Assembly: GCA_018873245.2 (NCBI GenBank)
Contig: JAEMBT020000002.1
Location: 62,001-126,000, forward strand
DNA: 64,000 nt
Source: Archegozetes longisetosus
Taxonomy: Eukaryota > Arthropoda > Arachnida > Sarcoptiformes > Trhypochthoniidae
Reading direction: 5' to 3'
The notes under the pieces are model-generated. The model saw nothing but the letters and a program-made list of their open reading frames with translations, was not told the origin of the DNA and did not search any database. This document shows positions 1 through 13,600 of this stretch, one piece after another. How positions within the stretch are numbered: the first letter of the stretch is position 1; each line of letters begins with the position of its first letter. A program made the translations under genes and the position numbers.

Positions 1-608
1 CATACTATTGCACATGTCGACGTTTACTTTCAAAACTCTTAATATTTGAATATATGACCATTCTTAATTGACAAAAACTTAAAATCAAACAATCAATTTG
101 AAAGTAATGATCAAAATCCAATAATCACCGGAAAAATTCTCTGAGAGCCGATTCAAATATTCACAAGTCTTATTATCATTTACATAATCTCTATTTGACA
201 CCAAAAATTCAAGACCATTAGTAATGATTTAACAGAAATAATATTTGAATAATATAATCGATCATTTATTTATTTATTAATGTAAGAAAGAGTATTCAAT
301 TATAAAATTTTGACAGAGATTCTTAAAGATAACGAATCGAGCAAAAGGTTTAGAAATTCTTTGGTTTACTCCAATTTGATTTAAAAAGTTGCTAAATATG
401 ATAAAAAAGAGTTTATATAATCTTAAAAAATGAAAATATCTCAATGAATCAGTGAGTGGAGTGAATGAATAAATGACTGATTGATTGACTGACTGACTGA
501 CTGACTCTGACTAGATCACAATTAAATGCAATCTTGAATTACAAAAATCATTATAAAATCGGAATTACTTCGTTCAAATCCGTAGAAAAATATAGCAATG
601 AAATTAGT
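1..608. other. 3' flank of the cytospin gene, no gene seen
   Basis: AT-rich sequence downstream of the cytospin stop codon. It presumably holds the 3' UTR and polyadenylation signals on the minus strand, but I cannot place them. The only distinct structure is the short GACT repeat described separately. No conserved reading frame was recognised. Confidence 0.5.
487..506. repeat. GACT tetranucleotide microsatellite
   Basis: Five perfect tandem GACT units, preceded by diverged copies (GATT, GACT) from about 475. A simple repeat in the non-coding flank. Confidence 0.9.
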
Positions 609-3600
609 TCAAGTCTCAAAATGTTTATAAATGTTTGTCACGTAAGCCATTATTAAATGCCAGTCCGGTCTCTCTTGACTTATCAAATCATTGATATTCT
701 GTTAAATAATATATTAAAGTTATTGCAAACAAATATCAGAAGCTATAGAATATTACAAACCAAAGTAGTGGTAATTCCAACAGATTCTGCAGCTTGGAAT
801 GCAATCGTAAAGTTCTTTTTCTTATCCTTAGCGTCGAGAGAATCGTAAGGTATCTGTTCGGGAAGGTATGTGTGGAGAATTGCACAAAAAGCTAAGCCAT
901 CATTCCATGAAGAGGAAAAGTTTGTTATATCTATGTCTTTATAACCCATTGTTTTGTTTTGACACCATTTCAACAGTGCATTCCTCTTCGATCCTCCTCC
1001 ACGGACCAATGCAGATAATGGATCCTTTTTATCGTTTATATCACTAAATATAGAGTTAGATCTTAGACATCTTTTTTCAAATAGTTTATTTTTGTAAACT
1101 AAAGACAAAAATAATTAAACTCATTGATACCCATAACTACTTCTTCTCATTGGATCAATTTTATTCGTTAAAATTCCACCGATTTGTTTAGAAGTCGGCG
1201 ATAAGGGAGTGCCACAGACACTGTTGTGAACACTTTCGATGCCATCCTTAACATCGCAACTAATCGATGGCGCGATCCTTGATGACGAATTATTATCTCT
1301 TTTAAGCATGAATTCGGTCGCTGTTATAGGCGGAGAAGTATTAATTGAATTGATGCTTGAATTTGATGAGGAATGCGAAGAACTTTGCTTTTGTTTAGTC
1401 GCAGACTCTATTGATTCGATAAGAGCACGAACTGAGAGCTGATTAGCGCCACGATATTCGCCCCATTTTGCAATAGATCGACGACACACCTGAAGATCAC
1501 GATCTAATGATAGTTCTGCAGCACGTAATGGTGACGGAGGGTTTGATAGTGTGACCAGCGATTGACCATTTGATGGTAGTTCTGGAGGCAACGATATACT
1601 TTGTTCTAATGTCTTCTTTTCTGTTTTGTACTTTTTCAGTTCTATCTATTGATTTAGAAATATAGTCGAATAATTGATTATGAATGTTTAAATAATATGC
1701 AACAATTCAATGCAACACAAGACTGATAGAGCTCTTTAATCAAAAGATTGCTCATAAAAGCTTAGGCCCGTGTGCACAGCTCTACTTAAAACGGATTTAA
1801 GTCTTAAAACCGGTTTAAAACCTGAAACGCGTTTTAAAACTTATTGCACAGCTAATGTTTAAAACAGTTTTAGTTACAGTACTGGTCATTAGCGTTTACG
1901 CCTCTTTAACTTTTAATAGAAGAGTTCTACAATTATGTAATTTTGTGTACATAATCAAGCATTCAAATGCCGATCATGAACCAAATGCCATCAGTGTAGT
2001 ACCACAAAATTTTGGATTACGTCATCTTAACTAAAACATGTCTTTTCCATAGAAAAGCACTATGAAGCTTTGTCAATTTCTTTCCGGCTTTGGAAACTTC
2101 AAATTTATTCCTATATTACTGTGCACAATATATTTCACTTCGATAAATTACGATATAAATCTAATCGAAAATCTTAAGTTAGGTAAACATATGCCTAAAA
2201 ATAAGGGGTTAACGACAGGTTTTATCGAATTTGGTAATAAAACTCAGAATTGCGTGATGATACATTCGTAAATTTTGGTCCATGATCAGCATTTGAATAC
2301 CTGAATATGTATACAAAACTACATAATTGTAGAGCTTGTCCATCAAAAACTGAAGATACGTAAACGCTGTAACCACTACTGTAAATCTCGGTCACAGAGT
2401 TTTGAGATAAAAGCATCGCGATTCATAAATCTCATTCAGATTCTAATAGAATTAAGTAGAAAGTAGTTTAAGAAAATACAATCCAAAACTGTCTGCCAAT
2501 TAGAATCTAATCAAAACAGTTAAAAAGTTAGAAAGTTATAAATTCGAAAGAAATACCTCCAGACTTGTCACTTTGTCTCTCAATGTTTTATTTTCTGCAA
2601 TCAATTTTTCACAACTAATAAGTGTTTCCTGTTTGAAATCATTGGCCACTCTAACAGTTGTCAGCAAATCTTCTTGAAATCGCTTCCATTCTTCCTGTTC
2701 GGCACTCAGTTTTTGCTTCAATTCAGTCAGTTCTAACTGTTTGTCCGCTAACTTTATATCCAATTCATTCAATTGTCTTTCCTTATCTCCGATAAGAGTC
2801 TTCAGCTCACGCTTATCCTCCAGGTGTCTTTGGGCTCTCATTTCTGCCTCAATTTTTGCTTCTTCCAATAGTTTCGATTTCTTAAACAATTCTTCATTTT
2901 TTTGCTGGATTTCATTCCACATAAACTCATAATTCTTGACCTGATTCGATAATTTATTGATCTCTTCTTTTGAATCACTTTCAGTCAGAATTAGTTGTTC
3001 TCTCAATTTCTTGACCTCCATCTCGGCGATCGTCAACTGATCTCTCAATTGCTTAACAATTGACTCGAACTTTTCTTTTTCGATTCTGGCATCAAGTAAT
3101 AACTGGTCCATTTCTGATTTATCAAGAATAGCATCTCTTTCTCTATTCAAGTCATTATTCTTTTTGCTCTCGAATTCCAATTGATGTCTTAGTGACGAAA
3201 CTTCCATCTGAATAGACAAAAGTTCTTCTGAGGTACTTTTCAAATCAGATTCAAGCGATTTCTTTTCCTGATTCGAAGTTTCGATTTGCATCTCAAGTGA
3301 ACTTTAAGTAGAGAAAAACATACCAATAACATCTAATATTAAAATTCAATTCCTAACACAATAAACTAAGAAATTAGACTAAAGCTAAAAATATGAAATA
3401 AATGAAGCGTTCATTAATCAGCATTAGTATTGAATGGAAAGTCTATACAATTAATTACTTTTGTTTGAGTTCAGGCATTATTTTGTAAACGAAATTTTTG
3501 TAATTCTTTTTAGAAGCCATTTGTCTTTTATCAAATGAAGCAAATACTATTTAAAAGGTTAAGAACATAAAATTATCACTTAAATTATTGAGAGCTCATT

Positions 3601-6210
3601 CAATGTTTGCTATTATTTGGCTTTTGCTAAAATAATACTCAATAAGGGATTAATGCAATCATCAGTTTGAAATGATATCAACTTTTTTATCAATGTCTTT
3701 TCGAAGATTAAGTTACGCCTCTATAGTTAATTTATGAATGCTAGCAGAATCCAAAATCATTCGTAGCTAAAAGACTAATCAATAAATTTAAAAGAACTTC
3801 AACTCAAAATTGTATTGCAATCTTGGTATGAGAAAAATTGGGACATCGTTCATTTACAATACCGATACTATCAGCTCAAAATAGAAAAATTCTAAATTTG
3901 ATAAAGTAGTCATACCTTATCATAGAGTTTTACCGATAAATTTTGTTTTGTAAGCATCTCAATAGAACAACAAAATGAAAGATTAAATAATCCAACAGTT
4001 ACTGCAACAAATGTTCATATTCTGAGATTCATAAACTGCTTTGCTTATAAGGAACTGCTATAGTTCGTAATAACTAGAACTAATTGAATTAGTTTATTTC
4101 AAATATGATGAAAAATTAAGAATTATTACTTATTTTTGTTAGAGATAACAACTGATTCTTCTTCTAAACGACAAATCTTTTCTTTAAGCTGTGAAACTAT
4201 TAAATTGAATTCTTCCTTTTTAAGAGTCAGTTCTTGCTGTTCGTTATGACATGCCTTCAACAATTCAACTAAATTTAATTCTCTTTCTGACGGCGACAGT
4301 AACATCTTTTTTTCTTCATTTTCATACTGTTCTAACACTAAAGCTCTTAGTTTAACCATTTTTGCTCGACAATCCTCTAGCTTTTCAGTTTGAGAACACA
4401 ATGACTCAAGAATAACGGCTTTGTCTGACTCTAACTGTTCATTCATAAGACGCAAATCTGTCACTTGATCCTGAAGGTCAGTCAGTTCTTGAAGCGTCGC
4501 CTGAAGTTCTTCACTCGTCGAATAATGACTTTCTTCCATTTGAATGATTCTGTCCTGAAGACATGCAACTGACAACTCGGACATTGATGAGGAAGACTGT
4601 TTATCCCATTCAGAAAGAGATCGCGGCTGAGGGCAGAGACCTAATAATTGATTAATTGAGTGAATTATTGATATACTATAAGCCAACTATCATCACAGAT
4701 CGGGATCACTAACAATATATATATATATATATATAAACGCACCCTCTATATTTCTAACTTATTTAATTAATGTTTATAGACACTTATATCAAACGAATAA
4801 ATCAATATTAATTTAAATTCAGGTGCTTTTAGCATAATACATAATTAGAGTCGAGTTTCTCAATTCTAATGTTTCGATAATAGACAGTTCGGCTCGATAA
4901 AAATCATAACTATTTGATCAACAAATCAATTAAACAGTAAACCTGAAGGCCCTGGAATTGATGCGATTGCACTGTTCTGTCCACTAGAATCCGATTCATT
5001 CTTGGATGAGGACGACTGAGATGGCGCTGTTGTGAATATCTTAAAATTATCAGCGCAATTGTTTCTCAGAAGAAGTAACTGTTCTTTAGTTGCATCCGAA
5101 ACCGAGGCACTTTCTGCGTGCTCGACCGCTAATTCATCGAAATGAGACAGTTTGATCTTCAATTCTTCATTTTCCGCTCTCAACTGATTTATTACTTTAT
5201 TAATTTGCGACTCAAAGCTATTTTCATTAGTACTTATTAAATTATTTTCTCTCAAATGCTTGACCTCCATTCGCAACTTCTCGATTTCCGTTCGCTTACT
5301 TTCTGAACTACGAACCAATTCTGATATCTGATTCTGAAGTTCGAGTTTCTCTTTCTCCATTTGTACCATTAATGCAGTGTCAACACTGGAGACTATTGGC
5401 GATCGTGTACTCTATTCAAGTTGAGATGAAAAAAGGTTAGTATTTCGTTTGATTAATTGCCATAATGATTAATTGATTTATCGATTAGTCAATTTTTATG
5501 CAATCAATCGTCATTTTCTTATTTTGAAACTAAAATACTTGTTAGAAAGAAAAACACTCACACACAGATCGCAGTGCTTACAGAACTAGTCATTTGAAAA
5601 ATAAAATCTAACCAATAAGTCTCGGTTAGAGGCATAATTTTGCAAATAATCGAATCGAATATAAAAATACGATCAAAATAAAGTTTTGATATAATAAAAA
5701 TGATAGAAATGATACCATAATTTTTCTGTTCTCTTTTTCACGTTCTTTCCGATTGACACCAATCGAATCAATTGAATCTTTACTCATTGAACGTCTCATT
5801 GTTAAAGGATTATTACAAATTTTGTTTATATAATTACAATTGTTAGTATCATTATTACTATTATTATTTAATATTTTTGCAGATCCAGTAATGATATTAT
5901 TGCAAGTCTTAAATCCAATAGAAGAGGCAGAACCAGGTCTTGAACTGTTCATAGAATTAGTCTTTTTTCTAAGCGTCACATTCAGTAATGAATCGTGAGA
6001 TGCACTCAATTTAAGACCTTTCTTATGATCTTTTGGCGATGATATCGAATCAGTCGTTATATCACTCAATAATTGAGTGTTTGGTATAGAATGCGATGAA
6101 ATCAAATTAATACTCATTTGGTTATTATCTGAATAGTTGTTAACAGAGTCTGTGATAAAACCATTACCTTTTTGCTCAGTTTCAATATCATTTGAGCGCT
6201 GATTCTTCAT
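609..6210 (-). CDS. SPECC1L: Cytospin / SPECC1-like coiled-coil protein with C-terminal CH domain
   Basis: Seven exons on the minus strand: 6210-5716, 5411-4943, 4640-4130, 3301-2557, 1645-1131, 1070-761 and 698-609. Phases agree at every junction, giving 1,044 residues (the human protein is about 1,100). Order: Ser/Asn-rich N-terminus; coiled-coil with the family signature [22 protein letters not shown] (here [19 protein letters not shown]) in exon 3; long coiled coil ending in an [12 protein letters not shown] segment in exon 4; a Ser-rich linker; and a calponin-homology domain beginning [12 protein letters not shown] in exon 6. The CH domain ends in the tiny last exon with ERPDW and a terminal YKHFET. 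Cytospins link actin and microtubules and act in cell adhesion and cytokinesis (family knowledge). The start at 6210 is the first in-frame ATG of exon 1; a non-coding 5' exon is possible. Confidence 0.93.
1767..1876. repeat. Short repeat in a cytospin intron (GCACAGCT / TTTAAAAC motifs)
   Basis: Within the 911-bp intron between cytospin exons 4 and 5, TGCACAGCT occurs twice about 80 bp apart. TTTAAAAC-type motifs recur between the copies, including an almost palindromic TTAAAACCGGTTTAAAA. It looks like a decayed MITE, but no target duplication could be defined. Confidence 0.3.
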
Positions 6211-7804
6211 TACATTCCCAAGAAATGATCTATTATTTGATAGATAAAAAATATATAAATCGGTAAATAAATTACAAATTAATGACTCATTACTAAATTA
6301 TCTGGTATTTAATAATATAATTTTCAAATGAAATAAACATTAACAACCATAGGATCATATTGTAATTGATAATTATCTATGAGTATAATGCATTTACATT
6401 TAATAATTATATTATTAATGTTTTTGTCAGCATATGAGCCGAGAAATCTATTTATTAAACAAATTGTTTCGAAATATTGTCAGATATTTGTGAACACGAT
6501 TCAAATGAATGACGTTCAAAATGACAGTCGCTTTAATAGGAATGTGAGAATAAACCAATTGTTAAACATATTTTCGGAAAGGAAAACAATATTTTCAATA
6601 ATATACTAACTCGTAATCATTTCTCTTGTCATAAGACGAAACTAATTTAAGTGCAGTTTCATTTCACGATTCATTTGGAGTTTGCAAAATTTTTCAAAAC
6701 TATATTTCAAATTATTAAATTAATAAAATATGGAATAATTTGAGAAAAGACCAGCAATTAAAGAAAAAGTTGACTCAAACTGAAACTACAATTGATTTAA
6801 GATAATAAGAGCGTAACATTTGCTGTAATAGCTCTAATGATTGCTCTAACGTTGCAATTTACTATTTAATACATCCTAACAGATATTCGTACGAATAATC
6901 GTTATCAAGTTAAATAAATATTCAAATAACTAATAATCAACTTTGCAATACTTATTAATTTGAGACATTCACTTCACTACCGATATACTGTTAGAATAAT
7001 TCGTTAATAAAAACGTTTCAACAATCAGACACACAAATCAAAATCAAACTAATTACTAATAACTAATAGTAGAATAAATGATTCGCTCATCTCTTACTTT
7101 TAGTTCGATTATTTCATTAGTAAAAACGATGTTTTTGTTATTATTTTATTTGAAATATTTATGAAAAGCACTTCAAATAACTTATTGATCTAACAATGAA
7201 TGTAAATGTTTGACAAAAAATAGCAACATATTCAAATTAATAACTGATATGAAATTGATAAATAATTAGACTTCATTTAATGAATAATTGAACACAAATA
7301 GAATAATAATTAATTGTTTTAAACATTAGTTGGTTAATAATATTATCAATTTGTATTGGTGATTGCCTTTTGAGCAGTTGTTATTGTAGTGATAGCTCTG
7401 GCAAAGGTCAACATTACTAGTATGGCACTTGCTAAAAAGCGCGCGCAAAACAATTCAACTAAATTGACCATTAATTTGCATTTAATTGAAACGCTAATAA
7501 CAAACTAAACTTATTTGACCAACCGAACTATTAGTTTGTTTTTATTTGAAAAATGCAGTTTTTTTCTATTTTGGACAATAATTTAGACTGACAATAAACT
7601 GAAAAACTGCATTTTTTCATAAATGATTGAACTGATTTGTACATCTGGAAAAACTTGAGGTTACTTTCTCTTAAAATAATCATCTTACAGTTTATTTATA
7701 CATCAATAGAGTATGCAATTAATCCAATTAATACATTTTGGCACATATTTCACTATAATATTTCATATTTTTGTCATACATTAATAAACACATTTAATAT
7801 GCAA
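6211..7804. other. Intergenic region between cytospin and ENT4
   Basis: AT-rich spacer holding the upstream region of cytospin (both neighbours are on the minus strand). Short open frames such as 6379-6609 are AT-rich, have no recognisable domain and no splice partner. I see no RNA gene or clear repeat. Confidence 0.5.
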
Positions 7805-10137
7805 TCAATGATCGATTGAGTGATTTACTGATCCATTTTTACATAAAATATTCATTTGATTAATCGGTGGTCCAACAATATAATTAACAAAATAAGAAGC
7901 AAGTGATCCCGAGGCCAGGCCAATGGAATATGAGAATGTCATTATATTTCCGGTTATCTCTTTCATGTTGTCGGTCACATAGTCGGGCGCTGTAATAATC
8001 GGCAGACTGCCAAATACGCCGTTAGTTATTCCTGCCAAAAACAACAATGTCTACAATTAAACTCTTTACCTTAAACAATCATTTTTCAGAATAACTAAGG
8101 ATTTATCACTTATTGTCAACTAATAAGTTCTGTTGTGATTTTTGTAAACTAAAACTAGCCTAACAATTGTATTAATAATACTCCTACTTTTGAACATGTC
8201 ATTCACTGTTGGACTTATGAGTGTAAAGATTAGGCGACACCATTGAATGCGACACGGTTACAGTTTTGTGGCGAGTGTGAGCTAATCACACTTTATAAGT
8301 TGCAGTTTAGGTTAGCTTTACCAACGTTAGTATTACTAAACCTTAACATAACTTTAAAAGATTGTCATGCCACACTCGATAGTAAAGCTAAAGTTTAATA
8401 TATTTTTGATAAACTATTTTCTACTGATACGAACAAAATCAATTGAACGAAATGTGAATCAAGCTTAGCTAATGACAAAATGAAATATTATCCTAGTTTA
8501 CCTAAAATGGCCGAAAACAAGTAAGACCAGAAGTGATGCTTAAAAAATGGTTGATATCGTGGCGCAGCACAGAGTGACAACAATGGTATTATAAATATCC
8601 TGAAACAGCAAAACAAAGTCAATTTGAACGAATTGATTGTGTACCAAAACTGTGCCAGAATTTTTCCACAAAAATCAGTTATATTGAAAATAGCCATAAG
8701 AATGACGGGCATCCATGAGCCCAATTCACATGACATGATCTCAGATTCTATTCCAGGGAATAGTGAAAGTGTAACGAAGTACGCCATCGCAATAGAAACC
8801 ATTTGTGGCCAAATTAGTTTTGATACTTGAATACGTGATACAATACCAGCCCTTGCAACAGCGGCCCATCTCGAACAATCATTCCTAACAAACACAAAAA
8901 CATTTATTTTCACAAACTTTCAATAGTTTGTCAGTTTTCTCTTATATATTGTGAAAATTGACAAAAACATATATAAGAACAAAAAATGTCATTTATTCAA
9001 ATATGCACACCATTTGAAAAGCCTCTCCGAAAATGTTCGCTTTCGCTTGATTTTAATATAAAAATTATCATCAAAATTATTTTCGATACTATTTTCTAAA
9101 CGATCAGAGTCCAAATTTTTAGCCGATTGTTCAATTGACAATTCTTCATCATCTATCCCAAACGGAAGGACAAAGTCTGTTGAATCCGATCGAGAAATAG
9201 ACACTTGTCTTTGCGCAAAAATGGGCGACACCTCATGTTCTGATGATAATTTTGATCTTCTCTGAGACATGTTGGAGATCCTTCCAGATGAATGACTGTT
9301 CAACCTACAATAGTCATCCGTATCGATAGATAGAACACCAAATTTGTCGTCTCCGTATTGAGTTTGATTATTTTTAAACATTTCAACCAAACCTAAGCTC
9401 TCATTTCGAGTCATTTGCTCAATACCTGAACAATTAGGCGAACAACTATTCAAATAGAACTGAACGAAATTGGTTTTGGGTATTACAAAGCTATGGATCA
9501 AACCACAAATCATTAAAAGTGCTGTCGATAAGGTGAAAAATAGGATTGTATTCAATTTTTCGTCGTTTGGAAATAGCAGTTTAGTTGTGATTCTATTAGC
9601 AGACACTATAAGTCCGGCCATCGATTCTCCAACCATTACAGAATGTGTATACCTTGTTGGTAACATTGAAGTGTATCCATAAAAGCTCGATTGTTGAACA
9701 GTACAACCGATTGCCACTATCGCTACTGCAAACAAATTCAGTTGATATCCTCCTAATTGGGCACAGATTTCATAGATCGTTATAAAAATTAACACTAAAA
9801 AACTAAGTCCGTAACCAAAATTGATTCTCCAAAATAATGGAATCACTTCAACCAAAATATTATTCATAGTGACAGTAAATAATGCCATCAATATATATAT
9901 AGAAGACATATCAAAAATAATTGTAGTCGAAGGATATCGAGCCTGAAAATAGTCGACAGCTATCACAAAACTATTATACGGCAGAAGAAATCCAACGCCT
10001 GCTAACAACAATGATAAATATATTAAATTGTAACGATCTGATGGCGATGTTAATTGTATTGTCGATGACGGTGTTGCGGATAGCTTAGATTTATGTCTAT
10101 CTAATAAAATATAACCTCCACTTAAATTTTCATCCAT
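7805..10137 (-). CDS. SLC29A4: Equilibrative nucleoside transporter 4-like (plasma membrane monoamine transporter family)
   Basis: Three exons on the minus strand: 10137-9011, 8884-8502 and 8031-7805, with phases matching (2+1, 1+2), for 578 residues. Exon 1 carries the first six membrane segments, including the ENT-type motif LLPYNSFVIAVDYF, a YGYTSMLPTRYT stretch and the MVGESMAGLI segment. A long Ser-rich, charged cytoplasmic loop follows, ending in KIKRKRTFSERLFKW. Exon 2 begins the second half (TLSLFPGIESEI, ITDFCGKILA); exon 3 has GITNGVFGSLP and the last membrane segments. ENT4 moves organic cations and monoamines, and adenosine at acid pH, across the plasma membrane (family knowledge). 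An upstream ATG lies before a probable acceptor AG, so I start at MDENLSGG, with a separate 5' UTR exon likely. Confidence 0.92.
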
Positions 10138-10633
10138 TATTTTGCTTGTTATAACTGAAAATTGCAAATTTTTTTGTTCAATTATTAACTTATTATATAT
10201 TTAGTTGAAATAGACTACATTGAAAGATTACTTTTCATAACGGCTTTGAATAACAATGTTTGTAACTCGTTTTAAAAGCATACTAGTATACGACGAAACA
10301 ATTATATTAGTGTTATCAATGTGAGAGTTTGCGTCTTTTACTCGACACATTCCATTTCGAACTACTGCATAGTCTCGCATAAAGTAACTGCGCTCCAAAG
10401 ATCGATATATTATGATCAATTGAGCAAACTCTTATCTTATTTAGAGACGAACCAAATCACGCTCTAAAGTGTCATCCTTTATAAATAGATATATCACTTC
10501 ACCTTATTACTATCAGTTTTTAAACAAAGTATTCATAATTAGACAACTTTTCGTACACTTTATTAATAATAATCAGATAAAAAGTTGACCAACTCATAAA
10601 ATTTGTTCTACTAATTCAATGATCAAATTATTG
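10138..10633. other. Spacer between ENT4 5' end and the PEP-synthase-like gene 3' end
   Basis: About 500 bp of AT-rich sequence. Because both genes read leftward, it holds the ENT4 upstream region and the 3' UTR of the next gene. A 63-codon minus-strand frame at 10228-10419 has no recognisable feature and is probably chance. Confidence 0.45.
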
Positions 10634-13600
10634 CTATGATTCAACTTTAACTATTTGTGCAGTTTCGGTGTCGAGTATACAAATATCTCCAGTTGTGAAA
10701 GCACGACACGCACCGTCCACTGCTATAAGGCATGGAATACCATACTCTCGTGCTATAACTGCTCCGTGGGATATTGTGCCACCAATTTCTGTAACAATAC
10801 CTGATATTATAGGGAAATATGGACTCCAACCGATGTCTGTCGAGTATGTGATCAGAATATCTCCGGGCTTTCAATCAAACGAATCATAACAATTAATATT
10901 TGTGGTAACATTCACAGAAAAGCATTCATTTACTTGAATATTGTCGGCGTCTGTGATATCTTCAGCGACACAAACTCTTGCTTTTATTCTTCCATTACTG
11001 ACAGGAGTTCCCGACATTCTAACCGAACCATTGACATGGCCATTCATTTTAGGAATATCTTCGTCCAGCTATAAACAGATAACGATAAGTTGAAAGCTGT
11101 TTACAATAAATAATTAAAAACAGTTGACATACATTTCTTGGTTTCATTTCTGGTCCTTTAATTATTTCTTCGAACTTGTATTTATTCATTTTAGGTAAAG
11201 TTCGTTTTCTTAGTCTAGCTTTCGATAAAATCAAAGCATCTCTCTCTCCATTACAAAGCCTTTCAATTTCATCAGCAGTCATATAGAAGAGTAGATCGGT
11301 TTCAGGTATGATCCCTTCGTCGGCCATTTTCTGTGCCAAATACCAAATGGCTTGTCTAAACTTATTATTCATCCAAATCATGAAATATTTCGAATGTTCT
11401 CGATATCCGACGCCGTCCCGACTCCACGGAAGTAAAAACTTACGAATAAGTAATCTCTTGAGGAAAGATAACGGAGTTTTCACTTCGTTCACCACCTCAT
11501 CAATTGATTTGAACTTTTTAGGCTCAAGTGCAGATTCACCACCAAACAACATGGTCTTCATTATAGAATAATTAATGGTTACAAATATTAGACAATTAAT
11601 TTATCTTTTTTTTTAACTAAATCAGCCTGTATTAGACCTAACAATCCGAGTCAATTAAAAATTGAATTTTCAAATTTTTCGAGTTGATAAAAATATATAG
11701 ATATTTAACAGATAGTTCATAAGTGATTTTTAAAAAATCTGAATCAAAGGCAAATACCTTAATTGTTTTGACACAAGGCATTGGATTGTCAGCCCATGGA
11801 AGATGTAACGGATCTATTTCTCGATAGCCGCGATGTCCATGTTTTAACAAAAATTGATGGAACTTTTGTGACGCTTCATCAGTTCCATTTTTCAGAAATT
11901 GAAGCGCTTCCTCGTCAGACAATTGCTTGAAACCTTCTTTATCAACAATAGATTTAGCGATCTCCCTAAGAGTATTGGGTACTTCAGCGCTCACCACCTC
12001 ATTGCACGAGGATATTAGTAGATTGAAATCAGACTCCAAGAACGGATTATTAGCTTTAATGTGAAATCATTTATTGTATTGAACTATTTTAAATCACAAA
12101 TTCATTGCATTGAACATAAAAAAAATGTTGAAATGAACATACGTTTAGCGCTTTCCAGTGCAGACCTTAAAAACATATTCTTCATCGAAGATCCGAAAGA
12201 GGCGGGGCCGTGATTTTTGAATGCTGCCTCTTCCCTGCTACCGACATTTATGAGATAATCAAAAATTTGTTTTGAAGTAGAAAGAGGTCTGAGCTCTCGC
12301 ACCAAGTCGTATTTGCGATTATGAATGTATTCAGTCTTAGTTTTCATCAAATTTCTTGGACCAAATAATAGAATATAAATCATGCCAATAAACATCTTTA
12401 GTTTTGATAAAAGCGTTGGTTTTCTCGTGTTTTGAGCCTTTTCCTTAAACACCTCTAAAACATCAGCATCATCGATATGATGACCGAAAAAAGCCAAAAC
12501 CATTTGCTTAGCCATCTTTGATTCGGGATATCCGGTAAACACATCAAAACCTCCCTTCAAATTGATAAATTAGAATTTAATCAGAATGCTCTTTACTACA
12601 ATATTTGATCTGCTTACACTTGTTAGATTGAACATAAGTTGATTATAACAAATACCCATTCCAGGCACGAATGGATTGTAATCTTCCTCGGTGACCTTTC
12701 CCTGTTGTATACCCATTCGCTATACAATGGATTAGATTAATTAAACAAGTTAAAAATCAAGTCATCATGTGCTGCAATGTTTTGAAATAGTTAAAAATTT
12801 ACAAAGAATGACGAGCGATTTGCAAACGTCCAGCCGTAGACCATCCAAGAACTAGATCCTGGAAAATTTTCTCCCCAATGGGCACGAGAATAAATCTCAA
12901 ACTCTGAATTGTGAGGCGAATCCATTTCGTGCATTATTTCGTATTCCGTGAATGAATTGTCCAAATTAGTAACGGGTCGCGACTGAAGCATAAATAGTTT
13001 GCCATCTTTTAAACCCCATTCAATATCGCGAGTGTTTCCGTAATACGAGTGAATCTAAATTACAATAAAAAGCTTAAAATAATTGTAGAGCTAAGTTGAA
13101 AACAAATAATCATACCTTGACCGCAATGTCTGCCAAACGCAGTATATCATTATCACTTATGCAACAATTATCATTATCAGTAATTTGTTGTTCGATAACG
13201 CCTCCATTATCTGCTAACTTAATTGTAGTCTTTTTAGACCCGATTTGTTTCGATTCTATTTTATTAACACTTCTCGGTTTCAACAGAGAATTTGATTTTA
13301 TATTCACTGATACACTAATAGTGTCCGGATCTGCAGAAGCAGAAACCACTGACTGAAATATAAACCAAATAAAACTCAGTCAAGTCGTTAAACTCACGAA
13401 TAAAAGAGTATTTATCTTATCTAAACTAAAAATAAATTAGTTATAAATCACAACTAGTTCATAGATGACCATAGATGACCATAGATGAATGGCACATTAA
13501 CTTATTTGAACAATTACGAAAACATTAGATTGAGTTAAACGAAAGACTTTCAGACTAACGAGTAATAGTGAATCACTACAATTTGATGCTATATTACAAC

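Noticed and set aside
13440-13486. CATAGATGAC repeated three times
   Set aside because: A short tandem duplication inside an intron of the PEP-synthase-like gene, without other structure.
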